A stretch of 64,000 nucleotides of DNA from Hymenobacter lapidiphilus (GCF_013377885.1 NZ_JABKAU010000010.1:62001-126000), one strand, 5' to 3'; positions 40,465 to 50,072 are shown, numbered from the stretch's first letter. Program-made: numbers and translations. Notes: generated from the sequence alone by a model not told the origin.

Positions 40465-43461
40465 CTATTGGCGCGGATTGTAGTACTGCTGCAACAGCCG
40501 GATGGCGCGCTCGGCCCGTTTCTGGTCGCCGATTTCCTCGGCGGCGCGGCCAATGCTGTTGAGCGTCATCAGGTAGGTCTGGAATTCCTGGTCGAAGAGC
40601 GCCTGGTTGTGGGTGCTGTAGTAGGCCAGGCCGCGCTCGGCGCGGTCGGTCATGGTATCCATGATTTCGTTGGCCCGCTGGGTTTCGCCCACCACAATAA
40701 GCGCCGGGATGAACTGGGGCACATAGTAGTCGTAGGGAACAGCCTTGTCGGGCATCACCTCGAACGCCTTGTTGAGCACTTGCTTGGCCCGCGCCTTATC
40801 GCCCTGGATGAGCAGCGCGTCGGCCAGACGCGAGAATTTGTCGCGGTAGTTGGCCGGGAAGCGCAGGTTGTTTTCGTCGTAGAAAATACCGTCGTTATCG
40901 AGGCCGCGGTAGGCGAAGGTCTTCATCAGCTTCTCGTACATCAGGTCTGTTTGCACGTAGCCTTCGTCGGCGGCACCGGTTTTGGCGTCGTAGTCGGGGT
41001 TGCGGGCGGGCAGAATGCGGTAGGCCATGCCTTCGAGCTGGAAGTAGGGCTGCAGGCCCATAAAGTCGCGCGAGTCGACGGTGCTCGAAAAGTACACCGG
41101 CCGCTCCCAGTTGTTGGTGGCCAGAATGTCGAGGATGAACAGACTCTTCTTTTCGATGGCGCTTTTGCCCACGCTCCAGTCCATTTGTGGCACCAGTTGC
41201 TTGCGCCGGCTGGCCGGAATGATGCCCGACTTAGCCACGGCAGCGGTATCAATAGGTAGGTAGAAGTTGCGCGAGGGGAAGGAGAGTAGGTTTTTGCCGT
41301 CGCCGTAGCTTACCTGCAGCAGGGGGCTGTTGGCCTTCACCAGCTGCATAAACTGGCGCACATCCACGGCGGGTACGGCCGGGTTTTCGGCGTAGGGCAG
41401 GTAGTCGTTGGTGCCCTGCTTGTAGTCTTTATTGTCCATCGAAACCGGCAGCGGAGCCGACTTGTAGGAGCGGCGCTTCATTTGGTCGATGTACCAGTCG
41501 GTATTCAGGTAGCTAAGTACGGCCACGCGCACATCGGTGCGCACGCCTTCCACTTCCTGGGCGTACCAGAGCGGGAAAGTATCGTTGTCGCCGTTGGTGA
41601 ACAGGATGGCGTTGGGGGCGCAGGAGTTCAGCAGGTTCTTAGCCGAATCAACCGACAGGTAGCGGTCGGAGCGGTCGTGGTCGTCCCAGCCCTGCGTGAC
41701 CATAAGGCCGGGTACCACCAGGCCCGCCAGCGTTACCACGCCGGCCCGGGTGGCATCGGCTTTAATAACGGATTGTAGCAGTTCGGCCAGCGCCAGCACG
41801 CCCAGGCCAATCCAGATGGCGAAGGCAAACGTGGCGCCTGCAAACGTGTAGTCCCGCTCGCGGGGCTCGATGGGCGGCTGGTTAAGGTAGAACACAATGG
41901 CCAGGCCCGTGAACAGGAACAGCAGGCCCACAATGAAGGCGTTGCGGCCGTCGCGGCGGATGTGGAAGAAGAGGCCCAGCAAACCCAGCATCAGCGGCAG
42001 CGCAAAGAAGGCGTTGCGGGCCGGGCTGTCGGCCACGCGCTCCGGCAAACCGTTGCCGTCGGCGCTGCCCCACAGGATGCCCGATTGCTGCAGGTCGCCC
42101 TCGCGGCCCACGTAGTTCCACATAAAGTAGCGCCAGAACATGTGGCCCATCTGGTAACGGAACAGGAAGGCCAGGTTCTGGCCCATGGTCGGCTTCACGT
42201 CCTTCTGCACGTCCACCCACTTCTGGTAGTTGTACACGTGCAGCGGGTCGGGACTGTAGATGCGCGGAATCAGCATTTTGTCCTCGGAGCGGTATTCCAG
42301 CACCGGGCGGTATTCGGCTACCACGTACTTGTCGCCCTGGCGCACGTAGCGCGGCGCGCCTTCTGTTTGGGCAATAGGCTGAGCGTTGAGCTGGGGGCCA
42401 TAGAGCAGGGGCCGGTCGCCGTATTGCTCGCGCTTGAGGTAGCTCACAAACGAGAGCACGTCCTCGGGGTTGTTTTCGTTGATGGTGGGGTGGTAGGAGC
42501 TACGGATGGGAACAATCAGGTAGCTCGAATAACCGATCAGAATGAACATGAAGCTCAGCATCACGGTGTTCAGCAGCCGGCTGCGCCGCTGGAACGACTG
42601 CCGGAATCCGAACCAGATGAGGCCCACGAATAGCAGCAGGAAGATGATAATGCCCCAGTTGAAGGGCAGGCCTACGGTGTTCACGAAGAACACCTCGAAC
42701 GCGCCCGCCAGTGTGGGCAGGCCCGGAATGATGCCGGCCAGAATCAGGCCTACAATCACGCTGCTGATAGCCAGCGTGGCTACCCCGCCCCACAGGGTAG
42801 GGTTCTGAGTACGGCGGTAGTAATAAATGAAGCCCAACGCCGGAATAGCCAGCAGGTTGAGCAAGTGAACCCCGATGCTCAAACCAATAACGTAGGCAAT
42901 GAGCACCAGCCAACGGTCCGAATCAGACTCGTCGGCGCGGTTTTCCCACTTCAGCATCAGCCACACCACGGCGGCCGTGCAGAGCGACGACATGGCATAT
43001 ACCTCGGCTTCCTCGGCATTGAACCAGAACGAATCGGAGAAAGCATAAGCCAAGGCGCCCACTGCGCCAGCGCCCATAATCAGCAGCGTTTGCCCGAAAG
43101 TGGGCTCCAGTTGCCGGTCGTCGTGCATGCCGGGGCGGTGCAGCACGAGCTTTTTGGCGAGCATTGTGATGATCCAGAACAGGAACAGCACCGTGAACGA
43201 GGAGCTGAGCGCCGACAGCGCATTCACCAGCACCGATACCTTGGTGACGTCGCCGAAGCTGAGCATGGAGAACAACCGGCCCAGCAGCAGGAACGTGGGC
43301 GCGCCGGGCGGGTGCGGCACCAGCAGCTTATACGAGCAGGCAATGAACTCGCCGCAGTCCCAGAACGAAGCCGTGGGCTCCAGGGTCATCAGGAAAACGA
43401 CGGTGGCCAGGGCAAATACCAGCCAGCCCACGAGGTTATTCAGGCTTTTGTAACTCCGCAT
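40465..43461 (-). CDS. DUF2723 / TMEM260-like multi-pass membrane protein
   Basis: The 998-residue product has a hydrophobic N-terminal half with many helices and the conserved start VFLMTLEPTASFWDCGEFIACSYKL and VPHPPGAPTFLLLGRLF. The C-terminal part is soluble and has TPR-like helices near the end (residues about 900-990). The domain is related to human TMEM260, an O-mannosyltransferase, so a role in protein O-glycosylation from a lipid-linked sugar is a reasonable inference, not proof. ATG 43461 is chosen because a -7 box at 43530-43537 lies upstream of it but downstream of the alternative start at 43542. Confidence 0.9.
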   Translation of the reverse strand: MRSYKSLNNLVGWLVFALATVVFLMTLEPTASFWDCGEFIACSYKLLVPHPPGAPTFLLLGRLFSMLSFGDVTKVSVLVNALSALSSSFTVLFLFWIITMLAKKLVLHRPGMHDDRQLEPTFGQTLLIMGAGAVGALAYAFSDSFWFNAEEAEVYAMSSLCTAAVVWLMLKWENRADESDSDRWLVLIAYVIGLSIGVHLLNLLAIPALGFIYYYRRTQNPTLWGGVATLAISSVIVGLILAGIIPGLPTLAGAFEVFFVNTVGLPFNWGIIIFLLLFVGLIWFGFRQSFQRRSRLLNTVMLSFMFILIGYSSYLIVPIRSSYHPTINENNPEDVLSFVSYLKREQYGDRPLLYGPQLNAQPIAQTEGAPRYVRQGDKYVVAEYRPVLEYRSEDKMLIPRIYSPDPLHVYNYQKWVDVQKDVKPTMGQNLAFLFRYQMGHMFWRYFMWNYVGREGDLQQSGILWGSADGNGLPERVADSPARNAFFALPLMLGLLGLFFHIRRDGRNAFIVGLLFLFTGLAIVFYLNQPPIEPRERDYTFAGATFAFAIWIGLGVLALAELLQSVIKADATRAGVVTLAGLVVPGLMVTQGWDDHDRSDRYLSVDSAKNLLNSCAPNAILFTNGDNDTFPLWYAQEVEGVRTDVRVAVLSYLNTDWYIDQMKRRSYKSAPLPVSMDNKDYKQGTNDYLPYAENPAVPAVDVRQFMQLVKANSPLLQVSYGDGKNLLSFPSRNFYLPIDTAAVAKSGIIPASRRKQLVPQMDWSVGKSAIEKKSLFILDILATNNWERPVYFSSTVDSRDFMGLQPYFQLEGMAYRILPARNPDYDAKTGAADEGYVQTDLMYEKLMKTFAYRGLDNDGIFYDENNLRFPANYRDKFSRLADALLIQGDKARAKQVLNKAFEVMPDKAVPYDYYVPQFIPALIVVGETQRANEIMDTMTDRAERGLAYYSTHNQALFDQEFQTYLMTLNSIGRAAEEIGDQKRAERAIRLLQQYYNPRQ

Positions 43462-43529
43462 ATAGGTAGTGAGAGAGGACCGCCGCTTGCAAAAGGGCGG
43501 GGAAATCGGGAAAGCAGTCAGCGAAAGTT

Positions 43530-43537
43530 CAAAAGTA
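43530..43537 (-). promoter_or_regulatory. -7 promoter box for the DUF2723 gene
   Basis: TACTTTTG on the minus strand fits TAnnTTTG; it decides for the downstream ATG at 43461. Confidence 0.55.
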
Positions 43538-43709
43538 GCCAATAAGTACCGAGCCGCATGCCTAAATCAACCAATGCCTGCCCCAGCTTCAACCAACTCC
43601 CGGATTCACCCTTCCGCAACTGATAAACCGAACCAGCCCAAAACACAAAACCCCCGCCGGTAGGGGCGAGGGCTTGGTAGTTCGTTGTAGATGGGGAGAC
43701 CTGGAAAAC

Positions 43710-44117
43710 CTAGTTCTGCAGCACCAGCCGCTTGGTCGAAACCACCTTGTCGTTTTGCAGCAGGCTGTAGAAATACATGCCAGAAGGCAGGTCAGCTAAG
43801 TTCAGAGCCATGCCACGGTCGGCTGCTTCGGGGCGCAGGGCTACTGTGCGTACCTCGCGGCCAATGATGTTGCTCAGGCGTAGCCGGTACTCAGTGCCCA
43901 CGGCAAACTGGCTCATCGAAAGCGTAACCTGGCCGTGGGCCGGGTTTGGGGCCAGCGAAAACGTAGGCGTCAGCATGCGGGCAGCCAGCGTGGGCAACCC
44001 GACGGCCGGGGCCTGTTTAGCGGCTGCTGTGCGCGGTACGTAGCTGGCGGCGGCCAGCAGCGGCAACTGCCACAACAGCAGAAACAAAAAGGTGAAGAAG
44101 CGAGGCGTAAATTTCAT
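43710..44117 (-). CDS. Short T9SS-exported protein, almost only a sorting domain
   Basis: The 135-residue product has a signal peptide (FFTFLFLLLWQLPLLAAAS), a linker of about 35 residues and a type A T9SS C-terminal sorting domain: LAPNPAHGQVTLSM, YRLRLSNIIGREV, LADLPSGMYFYSLL and KRLVLQN at the end. Almost nothing remains between signal and sorting domain, unlike usual T9SS cargo. Its mature function is unknown; it might be a decoy, a small surface protein or a remnant of a larger cargo. The ATG at 44117 is chosen for the signal peptide. Confidence 0.8.
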   Translation of the reverse strand: MKFTPRFFTFLFLLLWQLPLLAAASYVPRTAAAKQAPAVGLPTLAARMLTPTFSLAPNPAHGQVTLSMSQFAVGTEYRLRLSNIIGREVRTVALRPEAADRGMALNLADLPSGMYFYSLLQNDKVVSTKRLVLQN

Positions 44118-44390
44118 GACATTCAGTAAAGCTGTAGCGAAAGAGAGGCAGGACGGGACCAGAAAAAAGGTGTTTCGGGTAGCCAGAGCGGTAATTTGCA
44201 ACTACCGTGCCCACCCTGCCAGGACTGGCAAGCAATGGGGAGATACATCTTGGAGTATGCAAGTTGCCTGCGGTTTAACGCTTTGGGATTCAAGTTACGT
44301 AAATAGTTGGTTTGTAGTCGTATGGCTGCGTAAAAATTATCGACTGTGCTACCTGATGGATAGCCGTGGGCCGGCTTGTGGCAGAACACG

Positions 44391-45152
44391 CTACAGGTAC
44401 CGAATCTGCTTCAGGTCAAAATGGCGTACCTGCCCGCCGGTTTCCAGTGCCAGCCGGCCCGCCTCATCCAGACCCACAATGCGGCCGTGCAGGTGCTGGC
44501 CGTCGGCTTCATAGGTATGCATTTCTCCGAAGCGGTAAAGTACGGCCAGGTATTCCGTGCGCAATTCGCGCACCCGGCCGGCCCGCAGTTGCAGGTAGCG
44601 GCGCTCCAGGCATTCGAGCAGGCGCTCGGCCAGCGGGGCCAGCTGGTACGTGCGACCCGTAAGGCAACCAAGCGAAGTGGCGGTAGGTATCCCAAACTGC
44701 TGCTGGTTGATATTGAGGCCAATACCGACAACGCTATACTGAATCTTTGAGCCGTTGAGCGTGTTCTCGATGAGAATACCGCCCAGCTTCTGCGCGCCGT
44801 AATACAGGTCGTTGGGCCACTTCACGCGGAGGGCGGGCGTGGGGCCGAGCAGCGCGCTAAGCCAGTCGTGCAGGGCTAGGGCTACGGCCTGGCTGAGCAG
44901 GAACTGGTCGGCGGCGGGCAGAAACAGCGGCTTCCAGACCACCGATAGCGTCAGGTTTTCGCCGGGCGCGGCCTCCCATTGGTTGCCCCGCTGGCCCCGG
45001 CCGGCGGTCTGTTTGTCGGTAACCACGCAGCAGCCATCCGTGGCCCGGTTTTCGCCTATCAGTGCTTGTGCTTCCGAGTTAGTGGAGCCGCATTCGGGCA
45101 GCCAGACAAGCTGTTGGCCCGTGAAGAGCGTTTGGGGGGAAAGTGCCGCCAT
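44391..45152 (-). CDS. birA: Biotin--[acetyl-CoA carboxylase] ligase (no repressor domain)
   Basis: The 253-residue product attaches biotin to carboxylase carrier proteins. Motifs are STNSEAQALI, QTAGRGQRGNQWEA, LRVKWPNDLYY, KLGGILIE and VVGIGLNIN, followed by the C-terminal SH3-like cap. It lacks the N-terminal DNA-binding domain of E. coli BirA, so it is monofunctional. ATG 45152 is chosen because it lies downstream of a -7 box at 45177-45184. The divergent rsfS gene starts 43 bases away. Confidence 0.93.
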   Translation of the reverse strand: MAALSPQTLFTGQQLVWLPECGSTNSEAQALIGENRATDGCCVVTDKQTAGRGQRGNQWEAAPGENLTLSVVWKPLFLPAADQFLLSQAVALALHDWLSALLGPTPALRVKWPNDLYYGAQKLGGILIENTLNGSKIQYSVVGIGLNINQQQFGIPTATSLGCLTGRTYQLAPLAERLLECLERRYLQLRAGRVRELRTEYLAVLYRFGEMHTYEADGQHLHGRIVGLDEAGRLALETGGQVRHFDLKQIRYL

Positions 45153-45176
45153 CTGTTTTTCGTACTTTGTGCTAGT

Positions 45177-45184
45177 CAAACCTA
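45177..45184 (-). promoter_or_regulatory. -7 promoter box for birA
   Basis: TAGGTTTG on the minus strand fits TAnnTTTG and lies 24 bases before ATG 45152. Confidence 0.5.
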
Positions 45185-45194
45185 CCAAGACCCT

Positions 45195-45587
45195 ATGAAA
45201 AGTACCTCAGTTCGACAGGATTCGGACAAGTTGGCAGAAATTGTCGTGAGCGGCATGCAGGAGAAGAAAGCGTCCGATATCGTGGTGCTCGACCTCAGAG
45301 AGCTCAAGAATGCCGTAGCCGATTATTTTATTATTTGTTCGGCTTCTTCCGACACCCAGATCGAGGCAATTGCCCGCTCGGTGGAAGAAGAAGTGGAAAA
45401 ACTCATCGGCCAGAATCCCTGGCAGACCGAAGGCCGCACCAACCGCGAGTGGGTGCTGCTCGACTACGTTGATGTGGTTGTGCACATTTTTCTGCGCGAC
45501 CGTCGCCAGTTCTACGCACTCGAAGAGTTGTGGGGCGATGCCAACATCACGTACGTGGAAGAAGAAGCGTCTGCCGCGGCAAACTAA
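45195..45587 (+). CDS. rsfS: Ribosomal silencing factor RsfS
   Basis: The 130-residue product binds ribosomal protein L14 and blocks subunit joining when cells starve. It has the family pattern ELKNAVADYFIICSASSDTQIEAIARSVEE, ending in EGRTNREWVLLDYVDVVVHIFL and RQFYALEELWGDA. ATG 45195 gives the normal length; the upstream frame extension overlaps divergent birA. In many Bacteroidota rsfS is next to ftsH, as here (164 bases). Confidence 0.94.
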   Translation: MKSTSVRQDSDKLAEIVVSGMQEKKASDIVVLDLRELKNAVADYFIICSASSDTQIEAIARSVEEEVEKLIGQNPWQTEGRTNREWVLLDYVDVVVHIFLRDRRQFYALEELWGDANITYVEEEASAAAN

Positions 45588-45751
45588 AAGGGGGGTTGCA
45601 GTGTCATTAGGCTGGCAACGAAAGAGTGGTGCTAAGGGAGGAAAGGTTCTTTGAGTTGGCGGGTTTATGCCAGCTCAAATACCGGAGTTCTACTTGCCGC
45701 CGTTCATTTGCTGCTTACCTCATTCTGTACGCCATAATTACTTAGCAATTC

Positions 45752-47887
45752 ATGTCTGATACGACGCCCAAAAAGAAAAAATCCCCCCTGCCTAGTCCGG
45801 CTCCCAAGCCCGGTATGCAGTTGTGGGTCCTCTCCGGGTTGGTGTTGCTCATCCTCGGGATGGTCTACTTATCCGGTGGTAACCGGTTGGTAGAAATCAA
45901 GCAGCGCGATTTTGAGCAGATGCTTACGGCCGGCGACGTAGCCGACGTGGCCCTGGTGAATGACCGGGAGGTGCAGGTAACCTTGAAAAAAGAGGCCCTG
46001 CAGAAACCCGAATACAAGAGCCGTCTCACCACCCAGCGCAGCCCACTGGCTTTGCCCGGGGCGGGCGTTTCGACTGCCGGCCCGCAGTTCGCGTTCCGGG
46101 TAGTCGAAGGCAAAGTATTCAAGGAAGACCTCGATAAGTTGCAGGCTACCCTGCCCACCGACCGCCAAGTTGGCCTGAAGGTATCGGAGGAGCGTGGCTT
46201 CGGCGACTTCCTCGGTACGTGGGGCTTCATGATTCTGCTCTTCGTGGGCTTCTGGTTCCTGATGCGTCGCATGAGTGGCGCGGGCGGACCCGGCGGCCAG
46301 ATTTTCAACATCGGTAAGAGCCGCGCTGCCCTGTTTGAGGGGGGCGACAAGGTGAAAATCACGTTCAAAGACGTAGCCGGCCTCGAAGAAGCCAAAGAGG
46401 AAGTAGAAGAAATCGTGGAGTTCCTCAAGAACCCCTCGAAGTTCACTGTACTCGGCGGCAAAATCCCGAAAGGTGCTTTGCTGGTAGGCCCTCCCGGCAC
46501 TGGCAAAACATTGCTGGCCAAAGCCGTAGCCGGCGAAGCCGACGTGCCGTTCTTCTCGCTCTCGGGCTCCGACTTCGTAGAGATGTTCGTGGGCGTGGGC
46601 GCTGCCCGGGTGCGCGACCTGTTCAAGCAGGCCAAGCTGAAGGCGCCGTGTATCATCTTCATTGATGAAATTGACGCCATCGGCCGTAGCCGCAGCCGCG
46701 GCAACACGCCCGGCGGCAACGATGAGCGCGAAAACACGCTCAACTCGCTGCTGGTAGAAATGGACGGCTTCGGCACCGACTCGGGGGTTATCATCCTGGC
46801 CGCTACCAACCGCCCCGACACGCTCGACTCGGCCCTGCTCCGGCCTGGCCGCTTCGACCGCCAGATCAGCATCGACAAGCCCGACATCAACGGCCGTACC
46901 CAGATTTTCAGCGTCCACCTCAAGCCCCTCACACTGGGCCCCGATGTGGATGACCGCAAGCTGGCGGCTATGACGCCCGGTTTTGCCGGTGCCGAAATTG
47001 CTAACGTCTGCAACGAAGCCGCCCTAATTGCCGCCCGCCGCGACAAGAAGATGGTGACCATGCAGGACTTCACCGATGCCGTTGACCGTGTAATTGGTGG
47101 CCTCGAGAAGAAAAACAAAATCATCAGCCCCGGCGAAAAGCGTATTGTTGCTTACCACGAGGCCGGCCACGCCGTAGCCGGCTGGTTTCTGGAGCACGCC
47201 GACCCGTTGGTGAAGGTGAGCATCGTGCCCCGCGGCGTGGCGGCATTGGGCTACGCGCAGTACCTGCCCCGCGAGCAGTTCCTCTACAACACCGAGCAGC
47301 TCATGGACGAAATGTGCATGACGCTGGGCGGCCGTGCTGCCGAAGAGTTGGTGTTCGGTAAGATTTCGACCGGCGCGCTGAGCGACTTGGAGCGCATCAC
47401 GAAAACGGCCTACAGCATCGTGACCATGTACGGCATGAACGAGAAGCTCGGCAACGTGTCGTTCTATGACTCGAAGGGTCAGGACCAGTACGGTTTCAAC
47501 AAGCCTTACTCGGAAGCCACCTCTCAGATGATCGACGAGGAGGTTCGTGCCATCATCAGCCAAGCATACGTCCGGACCAAAGAGCTGCTCACTGAACGCC
47601 GCCACGAGTTGGAGGTAATTGCCAAGGAGCTGCTGGAAAAGGAAGTGCTGCTGCAGGATGACCTGTTGCGCCTCGTGGGACCCCGTCCTTATGACACCCA
47701 AACGAGCTACCAAGCCCACATGGCCGGCACCGACCGCTCGGAAACCCTGAGTGAGCGGAAGCAGGAACATCCCGTAGCCCTGGATAATGATCTGCCCGAG
47801 TTGAATCTGCCCGGTTTGGATCAAAATGGGGATGTAGCCGGTGGTGCTTCTACCGGGCCTGCGGGCTCAGCTGTAACCCCCATGTAG
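45752..47887 (+). CDS. ftsH: ATP-dependent zinc metalloprotease FtsH
   Basis: The 711-residue inner-membrane protease has two N-terminal membrane helices (about 26-45 and 152-172), an AAA domain with Walker [19 protein letters not shown] (about 246-260), Walker [15 protein letters not shown], the SRH region ([18 protein letters not shown]), and the zinc site HEAGH at about 469-473. It degrades misfolded membrane proteins and short-lived regulators. The C-terminal tail is Pro/Gly/Asn-rich. A 27-base-arm terminator follows 8 bases after the stop. Confidence 0.97.
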   Translation: MSDTTPKKKKSPLPSPAPKPGMQLWVLSGLVLLILGMVYLSGGNRLVEIKQRDFEQMLTAGDVADVALVNDREVQVTLKKEALQKPEYKSRLTTQRSPLALPGAGVSTAGPQFAFRVVEGKVFKEDLDKLQATLPTDRQVGLKVSEERGFGDFLGTWGFMILLFVGFWFLMRRMSGAGGPGGQIFNIGKSRAALFEGGDKVKITFKDVAGLEEAKEEVEEIVEFLKNPSKFTVLGGKIPKGALLVGPPGTGKTLLAKAVAGEADVPFFSLSGSDFVEMFVGVGAARVRDLFKQAKLKAPCIIFIDEIDAIGRSRSRGNTPGGNDERENTLNSLLVEMDGFGTDSGVIILAATNRPDTLDSALLRPGRFDRQISIDKPDINGRTQIFSVHLKPLTLGPDVDDRKLAAMTPGFAGAEIANVCNEAALIAARRDKKMVTMQDFTDAVDRVIGGLEKKNKIISPGEKRIVAYHEAGHAVAGWFLEHADPLVKVSIVPRGVAALGYAQYLPREQFLYNTEQLMDEMCMTLGGRAAEELVFGKISTGALSDLERITKTAYSIVTMYGMNEKLGNVSFYDSKGQDQYGFNKPYSEATSQMIDEEVRAIISQAYVRTKELLTERRHELEVIAKELLEKEVLLQDDLLRLVGPRPYDTQTSYQAHMAGTDRSETLSERKQEHPVALDNDLPELNLPGLDQNGDVAGGASTGPAGSAVTPM

Positions 47888-47895
47888 CCTACAGC

Positions 47896-47952
47896 GAAAG
47901 CACAAAAAAAGCCCGCTGCCAGTATCTGGCAGCGGGCTTTTTTTGTGCTTTC
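47896..47952. terminator. Perfect 27-base-arm bidirectional terminator after ftsH
   Basis: Arms 47896-47922 and 47926-47952 are perfectly complementary around a 3-base loop, with A/T-runs on both strands. It serves ftsH and the convergent small gene at 47994. Confidence 0.9.
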
Positions 47953-47993
47953 TAAAGAGGTATATTTCTGATAATACGGGAGGAGTATGCTGG

Positions 47994-48191
47994 TTATTCG
48001 GCTCGCTCCTGCAGAAACTGCTGAAATGGTTTCAGCGTGCGAATCTTCTCGAAACCCTGATGAGCCAGCGCCGTTCGCACGCCGGGCAGCAGGTCCTGTA
48101 ACCAGTCCTGGAAATCTGCTTCGGTGGCCGGGAGATACTGGGTGGCCGGCGCGGTCGGGGCATGGTAGCTGACGGCGGGCGTGTTGTGCAT
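47994..48191 (-). CDS. Small protein of unknown function
   Basis: The 65-residue frame starts MHNTPAVSYHAP at ATG 48191 and ends FEKIRTLKPFQQFLQERAE. It contains a helical segment (DFQDWLQDLLPGVRTALAHQGFEKI) and is not recognised. Support is its position with a bidirectional terminator downstream. No promoter box was found. It could be a real small gene or a spurious frame. Confidence 0.45.
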   Translation of the reverse strand: MHNTPAVSYHAPTAPATQYLPATEADFQDWLQDLLPGVRTALAHQGFEKIRTLKPFQQFLQERAE

Positions 48192-48469
48192 GGCGGGATT
48201 AAAGGATGGGTTCGATGGTGGAAATACCAAAAAGGTGCCACTATCCCGGCAAGCCTGCTACGGTTCAGCTGGTTAGATGGGGTTCCGCCAGCACTTATGG
48301 CCCCTATTGTGGTTGCAGGCCGCAAGTAGGCAGTTGGCGTACGCCCGAATTTTATAAGTTGCTATCTGCATCAACCAGTGGGGTCAGTTCCGATTCTCGT
48401 AGTGGGGCAGTAGGCGGCCCCGATTCCCGCGGCGGGTTTCGGCTGTGTTTTCTGCAAACGAAACCCGCG

Positions 48470-48477
48470 TACCTTTG
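48470..48477 (+). promoter_or_regulatory. -7 promoter box for the LUD gene, leaderless layout
   Basis: TACCTTTG fits TAnnTTTG with T-rich TGTTTTC about 17 bases upstream. It is 4 bases before ATG 48482. Confidence 0.65.
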
Positions 48478-48481
48478 CTGC

Positions 48482-49147
48482 ATGGCCGAAAGCTCCCGTG
48501 ACCTTGTTCTACGCCGCATCCGCGAGGCCCTGCAGACGCCCGGCCCGGCACCTGCGCCCCGGCCCGATTTCGCGGCTCCGCTACACCCTAAGCCCGCCGC
48601 TTCTGATGATCTGGCCGTGGCCTTTGCCCAGAGTTTTGTGCGGGTAGGCGGGGCGTTTTACTACTGCGAATCGGAGGAGCACTTCTACGATCAGCTCTTC
48701 CTGTATAAGAAGGAGCAGCAGCTGGAAAATCTGTATGTGTGGGAGCCGGAGCTAAAGAAGCTGCTGCACGCCGGCGACCTGGTTTTTCAGGGGGATGAGG
48801 ATGGTTTCCGGGAGCATGCCGATGCGGGCCTGACGAGCTGTGAGGCCTTGGTGGCCCGTACTGGCAGCATTCTGGTATCGGGGGCCACAACCAGCGGCCG
48901 GCGGCTCAGCATCTACCCCGATCAGCACCTGGTGCTGGCCCGCACCTCGCAGGTAGTGGCCGACATTGGCGACGCGCTGCAGCTAATGCAAACCAAATAC
49001 GGCCCCGGGAAGCTACCGTCAATGATTTCCCTGACCTCGGGGCCCAGCCGCACAGCCGATATCGAAAAAACGCTGGTACTCGGGGCCCACGGCCCGCGCC
49101 GCTTAGCACTGTTTCTACTGGATGACGCGCCCGCTCCAACTACCTGA
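48482..49147 (+). CDS. LUD-domain protein (lactate utilisation LutC/YkgG-like)
   Basis: The 221-residue product starts SSRDLVLRRIREALQ and has the LUD domain with EEHFYDQLFLYKKEQQ, TSCEALVARTGSILVSG, RRLSIYPDQHLVLA and SMISLTSGPSRTADIEKTLVLGAHGP. LutC works with LutA and LutB in lactate oxidation; neither is adjacent, so the role here is open. The 3' end overlaps the start of lpxH by 26 bases, which suggests translational coupling with lipid A synthesis rather than lactate metabolism. Confidence 0.9.
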   Translation: MAESSRDLVLRRIREALQTPGPAPAPRPDFAAPLHPKPAASDDLAVAFAQSFVRVGGAFYYCESEEHFYDQLFLYKKEQQLENLYVWEPELKKLLHAGDLVFQGDEDGFREHADAGLTSCEALVARTGSILVSGATTSGRRLSIYPDQHLVLARTSQVVADIGDALQLMQTKYGPGKLPSMISLTSGPSRTADIEKTLVLGAHGPRRLALFLLDDAPAPTT

Positions 49148-49904
49148 TCTGGCTCTGCCGCCCGGCCGCCGGGTGTACTTTGCCTCCGATTTTCACCTTG
49201 GTGCCCCCGATGCCGCCCGCTCGCGCGAGCGGGAAAAGCGCATTGTGCGCTGGCTCGATGAGGTGGCCCGCGACGCAGCCGCCATCTACCTGCTGGGCGA
49301 CATCTTCGATTTCTGGTTTGAATACCGCCATGCTATTCCGCGGGGCTTCACGCGCCTGCAGGGCAAGCTGGCCGAGCTGACTGATGCGGGTTTACCGGTT
49401 ACCTTCTTCACCGGCAACCACGATATGTGGATGTTCGACTACTTCACCGAGGAGCTCAATATCCCCGTGCTGCGCCACCCGGTCAGCCAGCGCATCGGTG
49501 GGCACCAGTTCCATATCGGCCACGGCGACGGGCTCGGTCCCGGCGACCACACCTATAAAGTGCTGAAGAAAGTATTTGCCTCGCCGGTGGCCCAATGGCT
49601 GTTTGCGCGGCTGCACCCCAACTTCGGCATCGGGCTGGCCAACCGCTGGAGCCGCCACAGCCGCCTGCAAAACGGCCCCTCCGATGACCACTTCCTGGGC
49701 GACGACGAGTGGCTGCTGACCTATTGCCGCGAGATGCAGCAGCAGTTCCCGCACGAGTACTATGTGTTCGGCCACCGCCACCTGCCTTTGGATGTGGAAG
49801 TAGCCCCCGGCAGCCGCTACATCAACCTCGGCGAATGGGTCAATTATTGCACCTACGGCGTGTATGATGGGCAGCAACTGGCGTTACGGGAATATGAGAA
49901 GTGA
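49122..49904 (+). CDS. lpxH: UDP-2,3-diacylglucosamine diphosphatase
   Basis: The 260-residue product is a metallophosphoesterase with YFASDFHLGAPD, LLGDIFDFWFEY, TGNHDMWMFDY, HIGHGDGLGPGDHTYK and VFGHRHLPL, the LpxH pattern. It cleaves UDP-2,3-diacylglucosamine to lipid X in lipid A synthesis. The ATG at 49122 lies inside the LUD gene. The stop is followed by AG-rich repeats and repeat copy 6. Confidence 0.93.
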   Translation: MTRPLQLPDLALPPGRRVYFASDFHLGAPDAARSREREKRIVRWLDEVARDAAAIYLLGDIFDFWFEYRHAIPRGFTRLQGKLAELTDAGLPVTFFTGNHDMWMFDYFTEELNIPVLRHPVSQRIGGHQFHIGHGDGLGPGDHTYKVLKKVFASPVAQWLFARLHPNFGIGLANRWSRHSRLQNGPSDDHFLGDDEWLLTYCREMQQQFPHEYYVFGHRHLPLDVEVAPGSRYINLGEWVNYCTYGVYDGQQLALREYEK

Positions 49905-49975
49905 GAAGTTAGCGCGGAGAGGTGAGAAGCTGGAACTGAGAACTGAGAGGTTAGAGGCGAGAAGTGAGAATTTAA

Positions 49976-50072
49976 CCTGTCATCCTGAGCGGAGCGAAGG
50001 ACCTGTTAAGAAGGTATCCCACCCCATAAATCACCTTCTCCCCAGTTCCTTCGCTCCGCTCAGGATGACAGG
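49976..50072. repeat. Dispersed palindromic repeat, copy 6
   Basis: Arms of 26 bases (49976-50001 and 50047-50072) with CCTGTCATCCTGAGCGGAGC are perfect. The right arm contains the ATG (50065) of the next gene. AG-rich units lie on its left (about 49896-49975) and their CT-rich complement on its right (about 50085-50125). Confidence 0.85.

Noticed and set aside
45865..47124. Open frames of 349-419 codons antisense to ftsH
   Set aside because: They overlap FtsH fully and have shadow composition.
49864..50064. N-terminal extension of the exported propeller protein
   Set aside because: It would translate AG-rich repeats and the palindromic element (CHPERSEG peptide) before a signal peptide, which must be at the N-terminus.
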